A stretch of 49,608 bases of DNA. Source: an uncultured Chthoniobacterales bacterium (lineage in GTDB: Bacteria > Verrucomicrobiota > Verrucomicrobiia > Chthoniobacterales > UBA10450). The translations under genes and the position numbers were made by a program. Location: positions 1 to 49,608 of the forward strand of contig CATPAW010000137.1 in NCBI GenBank assembly GCA_955652255.1. Direction: 5' to 3'. Below the pieces are notes generated by a model, which did no database searches, was not told the origin of the DNA, and saw only the letters and a program-made list of their open reading frames with translations. Positions 42,855 to 49,608 of this stretch are shown piece by piece. Every line of letters begins with the position of its first letter. The first letter of the stretch is position 1.

Positions 42855-43745
42855 TTGAACCTGACCGATCAGCAGAAAATTCGCATCGGTGCGTGCGCGT
42901 GGAGTTTCGATGAGTGGCGTGGGGCCTTTTATCCACCGGATTTGCCAGAATCCCACTGGCTTGGATTTTACGCGCGCTACTTTCCCGCCGTTGAGGTCGA
43001 TTCCACGTTTTACAGCGCTCCAGCGGAAAATACCGTGCGCCGCTGGATCGAGACGACGCCCGCCGCATTTCGTTTTGCCTGCAAACTTCCCCGCGAAATC
43101 ACGCACGCCTGCCGGCTGCGAAATTGCAGCGCCGAGTTAAATTCTTTCCTTCGCGCCATCGAGCCACTCGCACCCAAGTTACAGGTCATTCTCATTCAGC
43201 TGCCGCCTTCATTTGCGCCGAAAGACGGCCGGCCCGCTCTGCGCAATTTCCTGATGCAATTACCGCGCGATTTTCGTTTCGCCATCGAGTTCCGCCACGC
43301 CGGATGGCATCGGCCGCAAATCATTCGCCTTTTGGAAAAGCATCGCATTTGCTGGGTCTGGGCCGACACCAGCGCGCTCAACGAAAGAAATCTGCCGCCT
43401 TTCGAATTCCTGCCGCGCACAACCGATTTTCTCTATCTGCGGCTTCTCGGCGATTATACGACCAAGTACGATCGCGACGGCTTATTTGTTCATCGATACG
43501 ATAAACTTCTTTGGAAACGCGAAGCCGCTCTGGAAAGCTGGTCGCTCAAAATCGAGCGCCATCTGGCCGAGGTTCGCAACGTTTGGACCTTTGTCAGTAA
43601 TCACTTCGAAGGATTCGCGCCCGAAACTGCGCAGCGTCTTGCCCAGCGCCTCGGCTTCCAATTGCTCCTGCCTTCAGAATCCGAAAAAACGTTGTCGGAG
43701 CAAAATCGATCGCAGCTCGATTTATTCACGGAGCCGAGCACTTAA
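42855..43745 (+). CDS. DUF72 family protein (YecE-like)
   Basis: A TIM-barrel protein of about 296 residues from the DUF72 family. IRIGACAWSFDEWRGAFYPP begins it. YFPAVEVDSTFYSAPAENTV, FRFACKLPREITH and FAIEFRHAGWH are diagnostic. The C-terminal region contains DFLYLRLLGDYTT and NNH-like VSNHFEGFAPETAQ. Function is unproven; a role in iron-sulfur or nucleic acid metabolism has been suggested for relatives. The frame opens at TTG 42786, but the homology begins after TTG 42855, and a dispersed motif (42792) lies in the excluded part. The start is uncertain. Confidence 0.85.
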   Translation: MNLTDQQKIRIGACAWSFDEWRGAFYPPDLPESHWLGFYARYFPAVEVDSTFYSAPAENTVRRWIETTPAAFRFACKLPREITHACRLRNCSAELNSFLRAIEPLAPKLQVILIQLPPSFAPKDGRPALRNFLMQLPRDFRFAIEFRHAGWHRPQIIRLLEKHRICWVWADTSALNERNLPPFEFLPRTTDFLYLRLLGDYTTKYDRDGLFVHRYDKLLWKREAALESWSLKIERHLAEVRNVWTFVSNHFEGFAPETAQRLAQRLGFQLLLPSESEKTLSEQNRSQLDLFTEPST

Positions 43746-43765
43746 CCGCCAATGTCGATCTTTCG

Positions 43766-43820
43766 GCAGGGCGACGGCAGAGCCGTCGAATTTGGTCGGC
43801 TCGACAGAGTTTCGCCCTAC
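43766..43820. repeat. Palindromic element A5 with adjacent motif
   Basis: The ends GCAGGGCG and CGCCCTAC are complementary but for one base, with an inner GACGGC-AGA-GCCGTC stem. The CTA at 43817-43819 is the serS stop. An exact TGTCGATC motif is six bases before it (43753-43760). It separates convergent DUF72 and serS. Confidence 0.8.
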
Positions 43821-45088
43821 CGAATCTCGCTTGCGCCGAAATAAGGCAAAAGTATTTCCGGCAAGCGAATCGAGCCGTCCTCCTGTTGCCCACTCTCAAT
43901 CAACGCGGCAAACAATCTCGGCAGCGCCAAGCCCGACCCATTCAGCGTGTGGCAAAACCGGTTTTTTCCATCGCCATCTTTGTAGCGAAGATCCATCCGG
44001 CGCGCTTGGAAATCTTCGAAATTCGAACAACTCGAAACTTCGAGGTAACTATTCTGTCCCGGCGACCAGACCTCGATGTCGTAAGTCTTGGCGGAACCGA
44101 AACCCAAATCACCGGTGCACAGCTCGACGATGCGATAATGCAGACCGAGCAATTGCAAAACTCGCTCCGCGTCCGCCGCTAATGTCTCGAGCTCGTCATA
44201 AGATTTTTCTGCTGGCGTGATTTTCACCAGTTCCACTTTGTCGAATTGGTGTACGCGAATGATCCCCCTCGTTTGGTGACCGGCTGAGCCGGCCTCACGG
44301 CGAAAACAAGGTGTATAGGCGACGAATCTTTTTGGAAGATCGACAATCGCAAGAATTTCTCCGCGATAAAAATTTGTCACCGGCACCTCTGCCGTCGGTG
44401 CGAGAAAAAGCTGGTTCTCTTCGAGGCCATACATGTCGGGCTCGAATTTGGGCAATTGCGTCGTTCCGATCATGCAATCGCGCCGCACCAGAAACGGCGG
44501 GCTGACCTCGGCGTAACCATGCTCGCGCGTGTGCAGATCGAGCATAAAATTAATCAGCGACCGTTCCAGTTTCGCGCCCGCTCCGGTGAAACAGATGAAT
44601 CCGCTGCCGCTCAATTTTGCGGCGCGTTCCAGATCGAAGAGCTTCAGCTTTTCCCCAAGTGCAACATGATCGAAAACCTCGCCGCCTGTCTTCGGCTTTT
44701 CGCCCCAACTGCGCACGATCCGATTCGCGCTCGGATCTTTTCCCTCGGGCACGTTTTCATGCGGCAAATTTGGAATTTCGAGCAACAAATTTTTCTGCTC
44801 TTCGCCGAACGTTGTCGCGCGCCGGTTAAGATCGACAATCGCTTCACCGATTTTCCGCACACGCATTTCAAGCTCTTCGGTCGCTTCACCACGGCCGCGT
44901 TTCGCGCCGATCTCTTTGCTCAACCGGTTTCGCTCCGCGTTGAGTTGCTGGAGTGCAGTCTCATTTTTTCGTCGCTCCGCATCAACTCGCAAAAGATTGT
45001 CGATCTTTATTTCCTCGGCTCCGCCGCGGGTGGTCAGCCGGCTTTTCACGAAATCGGGCTTTTCGCGAACGAGACGAATATCGAGCAT
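43817..45088 (-). CDS. serS: Seryl-tRNA synthetase
   Basis: A 423-residue class II synthetase for serine tRNAs. MLDIRLVREKPDFVKSRL opens it and a coiled-coil arm follows (ERRKNETALQQLNAERNRLS). The catalytic core includes GSGFICFTGAGAKLERSLI, APTAEVPVTNFYRGEIL, CFRREAGSAGHQTRGIIRVH and the C-terminal NGSGLALPRLFAALIE. The frame extends 43 codons upstream, but that part is encoded by dispersed palindromes, so the start is ATG 45088. The TAG stop is within element A5. Three dispersed motifs (44338, 44830, 44999) lie in the gene. Confidence 0.96.
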   Translation of the reverse strand: MLDIRLVREKPDFVKSRLTTRGGAEEIKIDNLLRVDAERRKNETALQQLNAERNRLSKEIGAKRGRGEATEELEMRVRKIGEAIVDLNRRATTFGEEQKNLLLEIPNLPHENVPEGKDPSANRIVRSWGEKPKTGGEVFDHVALGEKLKLFDLERAAKLSGSGFICFTGAGAKLERSLINFMLDLHTREHGYAEVSPPFLVRRDCMIGTTQLPKFEPDMYGLEENQLFLAPTAEVPVTNFYRGEILAIVDLPKRFVAYTPCFRREAGSAGHQTRGIIRVHQFDKVELVKITPAEKSYDELETLAADAERVLQLLGLHYRIVELCTGDLGFGSAKTYDIEVWSPGQNSYLEVSSCSNFEDFQARRMDLRYKDGDGKNRFCHTLNGSGLALPRLFAALIESGQQEDGSIRLPEILLPYFGASEIR

Positions 45089-45095
45089 GGCGCGA

Positions 45096-45205
45096 AGTGT
45101 AGAGGCCGCCGTCCTCGGCGGCAATAAGACTGTGGTAAGCAGGTTGCGAGCGATTGACCCAATCGCCTGCAAGCGGTTCGGTGAACCACCCCTGCCTACA
45201 AACAT
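45096..45205. repeat. Multi-hairpin repeat region upstream of serS and DUF4126
   Basis: Stems seen in order: GCCGCC-GTCCTC-GGCGGC, GCGATTG-AC-CCAATCGC and GGTTC-GGT-GAACC, bounded by GTAAGCAGG and CCTGCCTAC. The first resembles palindromes at 406-426 and 13865-13895. The region fills the divergent gap, so it may also carry the promoters, though no clear -35/-10 pair stands out. Confidence 0.65.
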
Positions 45206-45240
45206 CGTGACAATCATTGGCGTGCGCCGATAATTTTCGC

Positions 45241-46293
45241 GTGGAAAAACTCAACCTTCTCGGCGTGGCGCTCGGCCTGGCTTGCCTCGCCGGAATTAAT
45301 CTTTACCTCACGGTTTTCGCCACCGGCCTCGCCATTCATTTCCACTGGATCACGCTCTCGCCGGCGTATCAATCGCTCGAAGTGCTGGGCGATCCGGTCA
45401 TCATCACGGTTGCGGGCGTGCTCTATTTCCTTGAGTTTCTCGCCGATAAAATCCCGTGGATCGACAGTGCTTGGGATGCGGTCCACACCGTGATTCGGCC
45501 CATCGGCGGCGCCTTACTCGCAATTCAGGTGCTCGGCCATCCGAGTCCGGCCCTCACGGTGCTCGTTGCCCTCCTCGCCGGCGGCACCAGCCTCGTCACA
45601 CACACCGCGAAAGCAGCCACCCGTCTCGCCAGCAACACGTCACCGGAACCGTTTTCGAATATCGCCCTCAGTTTTGGTGAAGATCTCGCCGTGCTCGGCG
45701 GGCTGGCGCTGGTTCATTTCAATCCCTTGCTCGCATTGTCGATCTTTGCCGCCGCGATCGCAGCGTTTCTTTATTTCGCGCCGAAGATTCTGCGCGCAAT
45801 GAAAGCGAAAATCTGGCTGGCGCTCAACAAACTGAACAGTCCCGCCAATCTGAATATGCCGGTAAAATTGCCGCTCATGTTACCCGCGCGGCTCGCATCA
45901 GTATTCAGCCGGCAAAATGTCCTCGGCGAAACAATCGCGTGGGCCGCGCCGTGCCTCAGCGGACGTGGCCGGCGCATTCCGCCGAATCTTTTCGGCGCGC
46001 TAGTCGCGACCAATGAAGAACCGCACAAGATTCTGTTCGTCGCGCGCAAAAACGGCCGACCTTTTGCTCAGACGATCGAGCTCGACGGTTCAATGGTTGC
46101 GCATCAGCCAAAATTTCTTTCGGAAAATCTCATCATTTTTCCGGCTGCCGGCAAAGGGCCGAAATACTTGTTCATCTTTCCGCGTCCTCGCGCGGCTGTT
46201 GTCGAGCAGATCGTGGAATATTTACGCGAGCGCCTGGGGCAGCGCGAACCTGCGGTCGGGGAAGCACACGTCGATCCAGCGGTGCCGGCCTAA
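45241..46293 (+). CDS. DUF4126 integral membrane protein
   Basis: A membrane protein of about 350 residues. The DUF4126 domain (residues 1-195) has LGLACLAGINLYLTVFATGL, FLEFLADKIPWIDSAWDAVH, VIRPIGGALLAIQVLG and a glycine-rich AGGTSLVTHTAKAATR. A soluble C-terminal region of about 150 residues is unusual for the family. It contains RRIPPNLFGALVATNEEPHK and a YLFIFPRPRAAVVEQIVEYL end, and may bind a nucleotide or ion. The frame opens at TTG 45217; GTG 45241 (MEKLNLLG) is where homology begins. Function is unknown. Confidence 0.8.
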   Translation: MEKLNLLGVALGLACLAGINLYLTVFATGLAIHFHWITLSPAYQSLEVLGDPVIITVAGVLYFLEFLADKIPWIDSAWDAVHTVIRPIGGALLAIQVLGHPSPALTVLVALLAGGTSLVTHTAKAATRLASNTSPEPFSNIALSFGEDLAVLGGLALVHFNPLLALSIFAAAIAAFLYFAPKILRAMKAKIWLALNKLNSPANLNMPVKLPLMLPARLASVFSRQNVLGETIAWAAPCLSGRGRRIPPNLFGALVATNEEPHKILFVARKNGRPFAQTIELDGSMVAHQPKFLSENLIIFPAAGKGPKYLFIFPRPRAAVVEQIVEYLRERLGQREPAVGEAHVDPAVPA

Positions 46294-46301
46294 CGCTCTG
46301 T

Positions 46302-46401
46302 GTCATTCCGAGCGGATGTGCCAGTCCGGCTCGGACCGAGCAATCTCTTACTGTTAAAGATAAGAGCTGTCTCGACCCATTCGACTCCGCTCAGGGCAAG
46401 G
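46302..46401. repeat. Dispersed intergenic element B2
   Basis: It shares with 6871-6977 the landmarks GTCATTCCGAGCG, CAATCTCTTACTGTT and CTGTCTCGAC...CGACTCCGCTC in order. It abuts the truncated DUF2851-like fragment and seems to have replaced its upstream part. Confidence 0.65.
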
Positions 46402-46404
46402 CTT

Positions 46405-46626
46405 TGGCTCGAATACAGGAAATTGGCGGCGCAACTGTCGAATCGCCGACTCGAAACCGCCGCGACGCGCCTCTTTGGAAATGATCCGCGCCGCCCGCAA
46501 TTTCTAAGAACCGTCGCGCATCAGCAAGGTCTGCTCCAGATTTACGAAGACTTTTGCATGCAAGACAATTCCGATTGCGCGCAATGCCCGTTTCTCAAGC
46601 GCCTGTTCTCCGATTTCGGCGATTGA
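46405..46626 (+). pseudogene. C-terminal remnant of a DUF2851-like protein
   Basis: The last 73 codons of a plus-strand frame read LEYRKLAAQLSNRRLETAAT, then FLRTVAHQQGLLQIYEDFC and SDCAQCPFLKRLF. The QQGLLQIYEDFC and cysteine-rich end resemble the C-terminus of DUF2851 proteins, which are normally about 400 residues. Upstream, the frame passes straight into element B2, so the rest of the gene is missing. Family assignment is from memory of the pattern and is moderate. Confidence 0.5.
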
Positions 46627-46704
46627 CACAACCGCCGCTACAACACCTAACCCTCCCACGAAACAACTATACGACCACGGCAAACCCGTGATAATCTTCG
46701 CGTC

Positions 46705-47346
46705 ATGCAACGGCATTCAGAGGAACGCGCCTTCACTCTCATCGAGCTGCTGGTGGTCATCGCCATTATTATTATTTTGGCCGGTCTTCTTTTTCCTGCT
46801 TTCAGCGGAGTCCAGGAGCAGGCGAGGCGAACACAGGCGAAAAACGACCTCACGCAAATCGTCACCGCCGTGAACGCGTTCTACACAGAATATGGAAAGT
46901 ATCCTCTAGTTACGGCCGACACGATCTACGGACCCGCAGGCACTCCAAATAATGCGTTATTCAATGAGTTGCGGGCAACACCCGCCCAGACTCAGAATCC
47001 GCGCCTTATAGTCTTCATTTCCCCACCCGACGTCAAGGATCCGGCGAACCCGCGATCGGGAATCGCTACCCAGGCCACGACGATTAACGGGATTTCAGTC
47101 GCGATCGGCGACTTTGTAGATCCTTGGGGAACACCGTACAATGTCGCAATTGACGGCAATTACGACAATCAAATTGCGAATCCGTACCCTGACGGCAGCG
47201 CGGGCGGCAGCGCCACAGCGACTCCAGCCTACGCGCTGAGCATCGGTGTGATCGCATGGTCATTTGGAAAAGATCAGACAATAGGAACCAAGACGCCCGC
47301 GAGTGCGTCTTTCACAAATTCCGACGACGTAATTTCGTGGCAGTGA
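46705..47346 (+). CDS. Type II secretion/type IV pilin-like pseudopilin
   Basis: A 213-residue prepilin-like protein. The N-terminus MQRHSEERA-FTLIELLVVIA is a class III signal, with the glutamate at position +5 of the mature protein. The residue before the cleavage site is alanine instead of the usual glycine. The long hydrophobic helix (IAIIIILAGLLFPAFSGVQE) is followed by a globular domain with FVDPWGTPYNVAIDG, the GspG-type pattern near the C-terminus. Such single pseudopilin genes are abundant in this phylum. It could act in secretion or surface display. It lies just upstream of tRNA-Gly. Confidence 0.88.
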   Translation: MQRHSEERAFTLIELLVVIAIIIILAGLLFPAFSGVQEQARRTQAKNDLTQIVTAVNAFYTEYGKYPLVTADTIYGPAGTPNNALFNELRATPAQTQNPRLIVFISPPDVKDPANPRSGIATQATTINGISVAIGDFVDPWGTPYNVAIDGNYDNQIANPYPDGSAGGSATATPAYALSIGVIAWSFGKDQTIGTKTPASASFTNSDDVISWQ

Positions 47347-47399
47347 GTGTTCGCCGCTTGCAAATCGCAAATCGGCAATCGAAAATCGAAAATTCGTCG

Positions 47400-47470
47400 G
47401 CGGGTGTAGTTCAATGGTAGAACGGCAGCTTCCCAAGCTGCACACGGGGGTTCGATTCCCCTCACCCGCT
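47400..47470 (+). tRNA. tRNA-Gly (CCC anticodon)
   Basis: The acceptor stem GCGGGTG pairs with CACCCGC, discriminator T. D-arm GTTC-AATGGTA-GAAC. The anticodon stem-loop GCAGC-TTCCCAA-GCTGC gives anticodon CCC. T-arm GGGGGTTCGATTCCCCT. CCA is not encoded. Confidence 0.95.
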
Positions 47471-48000
47471 CATTTTCTCCATTTTCATAGGGAAAACGAG
47501 CGACCAATGAAGGTAAGACATTGCTGGTAAGACAGGAAAGTAAGACAAAAAGGGCTAGTTTTCCGCCGTTGTTCGCCCAGGTTTATCGGAGAAAGAAAGC
47601 CGCTTGCGTCAAGAATCGCCGCAGTTATGTTCATGTGAACATCCTGCGGTATTATGTCTAAACGCCGGCCAAAGTTCAGCGCAAAGGGCATTCCCATGGT
47701 GGGAACCGTCCCTTGTGCATCAAACCCAAGAACCGTGAACGCCGACGAAACCGCAGATCAAGAGCGCACCCAATGCAAGACAATCTTGAAATGCCCGACC
47801 TGTCATAGCCATCGCGCCATCTTTCTCAACACCAAACCCCCACGCGCTCGGTTCGTCGTCGCATCCAAGCAGAGTTCTGCCGTGACGAGCGCTTCATCAA
47901 GGCGCGCAGAGTGAATCCAAAGAACTTCTTTGCCGAGCTGAAACGGCGGAATGATTTTCTCGTGGATTATCTCTTTGCCTGCTAGAACAGGGCTGAAGCG
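47471..48000. other. Gene-poor stretch between tRNA-Gly and the cyclase gene
   Basis: About 530 bases without a supported gene. Short frames at 47654-47914 (plus) and 47485-47697 (minus) have no recognised family. A 24-codon remnant is described at 47911-47985. No dispersed motif occurs. No integrase or repeat boundary was found, although the position after a tRNA is a common integration site. Confidence 0.5.
47911..47985 (+). pseudogene. N-terminal remnant resembling TolB/TPR-type proteins
   Basis: A GTG-started frame of 24 codons reads VNPKNFFAELKRRNDFLVDY and then stops. The phrase NPKNFFAELKRRN is the usual N-terminus of TolB-TPR adenylate-cyclase-like proteins, normally followed by VYKVA and a membrane helix. 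Here that continuation is lost. It sits 15 bases before an intact member of the wider family, so it may be a leftover of a paralog or of gene rearrangement. Confidence 0.45.
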
Positions 48001-49608
48001 ATGGTTGAGAAGGCGCCAGCTGAGACGGAGTTCGAGATCGGGCATGTCTTGTTCATTGATCTCGTTGGCTATTCCAAGCGATTGATCGACGAGCAAAAGG
48101 AGTTGCTCAACAAGCTCAACAGCATTGTTTGCGAAACGGAAGTGGTGCGCACCGCCGAAGCGGCTGGCAAGTTAGTCCGCATTCCAACCGGCGACGGCAT
48201 GGCACTTGTCTTTCGTACTTCGTCGGAAGCTCCGGCGCGCTGTGCACTCGAGATTAGTAAAGCGTTGCGAGAAGAGCCGGAACTGCAACTGCGCATGGGG
48301 ATCCACAGCGGACCGGTGAGCGAAGTTAGAGATGTCAACGAGCGAGCAAACATCGCGGGCGCGGGAATCAACATTGCGCAGCGAGTGATGGATTGCGGCG
48401 ACGCAGGTCACATCCTTCTTTCGCGCCACGTCGCGGAAGATCTTGAGCACTACCCGCGCTGGCAGCCCTATTTGCACGAGCTTGGGGAGTGCGAGGTGAA
48501 ACACGGTGTCCGCATTCACGCGGTGAATTTCTACACCGACGACGTGGGCAACCCGGAAGTGCCGGAGAAATTCAAAGCTGTAGGGGCAGCCACGGTGAAA
48601 GCGCCACCGAAGTCCCCTATTCCGAAATGGGCAGCCATCTTGATCGTTATAGCCATTGCTATCGGCGGTTTTCTTTTCTGGCAACGACAGAAACCGAGAC
48701 CATCCGCGTTTGCATCTTCAATTCCGGAGAAATCGATCGCGGTTCTGCCGTTCGATAACCTCAGCCATGATCAGGACAACGCTTTTTTCGCCGAGGGCGT
48801 GCAAGACGAAATTCTCACCCGCCTAGCCAAAGTAGCGGACTTGAAGGTCATCTCCCGGACATCGACCCAGCGCTTTAAGAGCGCGCCGGAAAATTTGCCC
48901 GATATCGCAAAGAAATTGGGCGTCATGAATATTTTGGAAGGCAGTGTTCAGAAGTCCAACGATCAGGTGCGCGTTAACGTGCAGTTGATCAACGCCCTGA
49001 CCGACGCGCATCTTTGGGCCGATATCTACGATCGCAAGTTGACCGACATCTTCGCAGTGGAGAGCGACATTGCGAAAACGATTGCCGAAACGTTGCAGGC
49101 GAAGCTCACTGGCTCTGAGAAACAGAGGATGGCGTCGCAGCCAACGACCGACACGACGGCATACGAGCTTTACCACAGAGGCAGATCGCTTTGGGAGCGG
49201 CGTTCCGGGGACAACATTCCGAAAGCGATCGCTTTTTACGAGCAGGCGGTCGCGCGCGATCCGAATTATGCATTAGCCTACGCTGGTCTGGCCGACGCCT
49301 ACGCGCTGCTTCCTTTTTATACGCCGACCTCCCAGCGCGCTGCATCCCCAAAAGCGAAAGAAGCGGCGCTCAAAGCTCTCCGACTCGATCCTAATCTGGC
49401 CGAAGCACACGCCGCGCTGGGTAAGGTGTTGTACTTTAACGAAATCGATCTTGCTGGATCGATTCGTGAGTACCAGCGGGCGATCGAGCTGAAGCCAAAC
49501 TACGCCACCGCACATCATTGGTTGGGCAACGACTCCCTGCTGGGCCTCGGGCGATTCGAGGAAGCCATTGCCGAGGGGAAGCGAGCTGTGGAGCTGGATC
49601 CTCTCTCC
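48001..49608 (+). CDS. Class III adenylate cyclase - TolB-like - TPR sensor protein, cut by window end
   Basis: At least 536 residues, open at the window edge. The class III cyclase domain (residues 15-180) has FIDLVGYS with metal aspartate 20, GDGM with the second metal aspartate 65, and AGINIAQRV with the transition-state Asn124 and Arg128. The usual adenine-selecting lysine before GDG may be an arginine. One membrane helix (residues 210-227, WAAILIVIAIAIGGFLFW) leads to a TolB N-terminal-like domain (KSIAVLPFDNLSHDQDNAFF, then LTRLAKVADLKVISRTSTQR). TPR repeats follow (AIAFYEQAVARDPNYALAYA). It likely makes cAMP in response to an envelope or protein-binding signal. The start ATG follows no clear Shine-Dalgarno. 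Confidence 0.87.
   Translation, partial: MVEKAPAETEFEIGHVLFIDLVGYSKRLIDEQKELLNKLNSIVCETEVVRTAEAAGKLVRIPTGDGMALVFRTSSEAPARCALEISKALREEPELQLRMGIHSGPVSEVRDVNERANIAGAGINIAQRVMDCGDAGHILLSRHVAEDLEHYPRWQPYLHELGECEVKHGVRIHAVNFYTDDVGNPEVPEKFKAVGAATVKAPPKSPIPKWAAILIVIAIAIGGFLFWQRQKPRPSAFASSIPEKSIAVLPFDNLSHDQDNAFFAEGVQDEILTRLAKVADLKVISRTSTQRFKSAPENLPDIAKKLGVMNILEGSVQKSNDQVRVNVQLINALTDAHLWADIYDRKLTDIFAVESDIAKTIAETLQAKLTGSEKQRMASQPTTDTTAYELYHRGRSLWERRSGDNIPKAIAFYEQAVARDPNYALAYAGLADAYALLPFYTPTSQRAASPKAKEAALKALRLDPNLAEAHAALGKVLYFNEIDLAGSIREYQRAIELKPNYATAHHWLGNDSLLGLGRFEEAIAEGKRAVELDPLS

Larger units (their letters stand above)
992..45744. repeat. Dispersed non-palindromic motif, core GATCGACA, consensus AAGATCGACAWY
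   Basis: Exact 8-mer starts, plus orientation: 992, 6331, 6938, 8171, 13093, 13343, 14603, 16020, 16196, 16597, 18046, 21179, 21207, 23409, 23690, 24724, 27771, 35340, 36720, 38681, 38983, 42792, 44338, 44830, 45460. As TGTCGATC: 5913, 6259, 8156, 8795, 9319, 13607, 16414, 16660, 18085, 18867, 20231, 23915, 24156, 24413, 28720, 28932, 30650, 32383, 34261, 35487, 40057, 43753, 44999, 45737. In 36 of the 49 the two preceding bases are AA. The count was made by eye, so a few may be missed. Confidence 0.93.

Noticed and set aside
43886..45127. Long plus-strand frames opposite serS
   Set aside because: Shadow frames of the minus-strand synthetase; arginine-rich and without family features.
992..45744. 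Codon or peptide bias (VDL, KID) as the source of the GATCGACA excess
   Set aside because: Copies are read in all three frames on both strands and also occur in intergenic gaps, so protein constraint cannot be the cause.
992..45744. HIP1-like palindrome or simple GATC (Dam site) enrichment
   Set aside because: The motif is not palindromic, and its flanks (AA before, ACA after) are conserved well beyond the central GATC.
47654..47914. 86-codon plus-strand frame (with CPTCH motif) as a zinc protein
   Set aside because: The only cysteine pair is isolated, composition is random-like, and no supporting start or homology is seen.
1..49608. CRISPR array, rRNA operon, prophage or insertion sequence
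   Set aside because: No regularly spaced direct repeats, no rRNA signature, and no transposase, integrase or phage structural gene was seen on either strand.

Overview
The window is about 49.6 kb of a Gram-negative bacterial chromosome. Gene content points to Verrucomicrobiota, probably a soil Spartobacteria or Chthoniobacterales relative. That placement is an inference from family composition: an LptE/BamD-type envelope set, a gliding-type ABC exporter with GldG and DUF4340 partners, a TolB/TPR adenylate-cyclase protein, a pseudopilin, DUF72, DUF309 and DUF4126. No rRNA or taxonomic marker search was possible. Almost all the DNA is coding. Many genes are tightly overlapped, and Shine-Dalgarno sites are rare.

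Layout. 1-3.5 kb: a lipopolysaccharide cluster (GT4 fragment, heptosyltransferase-like GT9, MsbA-like exporter). 3.5-10.6 kb: PHP phosphoesterase, DUF1330, YyaL thioredoxin-domain protein, TSUP permease, DUF309, and two overlapping CNNM/CBS transporters. 10.6-15.3 kb: GH15 hydrolase, GNAT acetyltransferase, a GT39-like membrane glycosyltransferase riddled with short palindromic insertions, and an exported protein. 15.4-20.8 kb: lipoprotein-type isoaspartyl methyltransferase, a TGS-less threonyl-tRNA synthetase, RecQ, and an OmpA-family protein. 20.8-32 kb, minus strand: one long run of sucA-sucB-lpd-recO-yceI-small membrane protein-pxpB-pxpC-pxpA-permease. It joins the 2-oxoglutarate dehydrogenase complex to 5-oxoproline uptake and cleavage to glutamate. 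32-38.4 kb: HtrA protease, then ABC ATPase, ABC permease, GldG-like and DUF4340. 38.4-45.1 kb: MenG/UbiE, a basic repeat protein, tRNA-Leu, TPR-LptE-BamD, DUF72, SerRS. 45.2-49.6 kb: DUF4126, a DUF2851 remnant, pseudopilin, tRNA-Gly, and a cyclase-TolB-TPR receptor cut by the window edge.

The strongest unexplained signal is a dispersed, non-palindromic motif with core GATCGACA, extended consensus AAGATCGACAWY. By hand I count 49 exact 8-mers (25 in one orientation, 24 in the other), where about 1.5 are expected by chance, and 36 copies of AAGATCGACA, where about 0.1 is expected. Copies fall in all reading frames, on both strands, inside conserved enzymes and in intergenic gaps. This looks like DNA-level selection, as in DNA uptake sequences. 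It is absent from the last 3.9 kb.

A second layer is a set of short palindromic elements. A GTAGGGMC...GKCCCTAC family sits at gene 3' ends and supplies the TAG stop codons. Several families lie in frame inside genes, recalling Rickettsia palindromic elements. One of about 85 bp is shared by two unrelated glycosyltransferase genes and ends in the dispersed motif.
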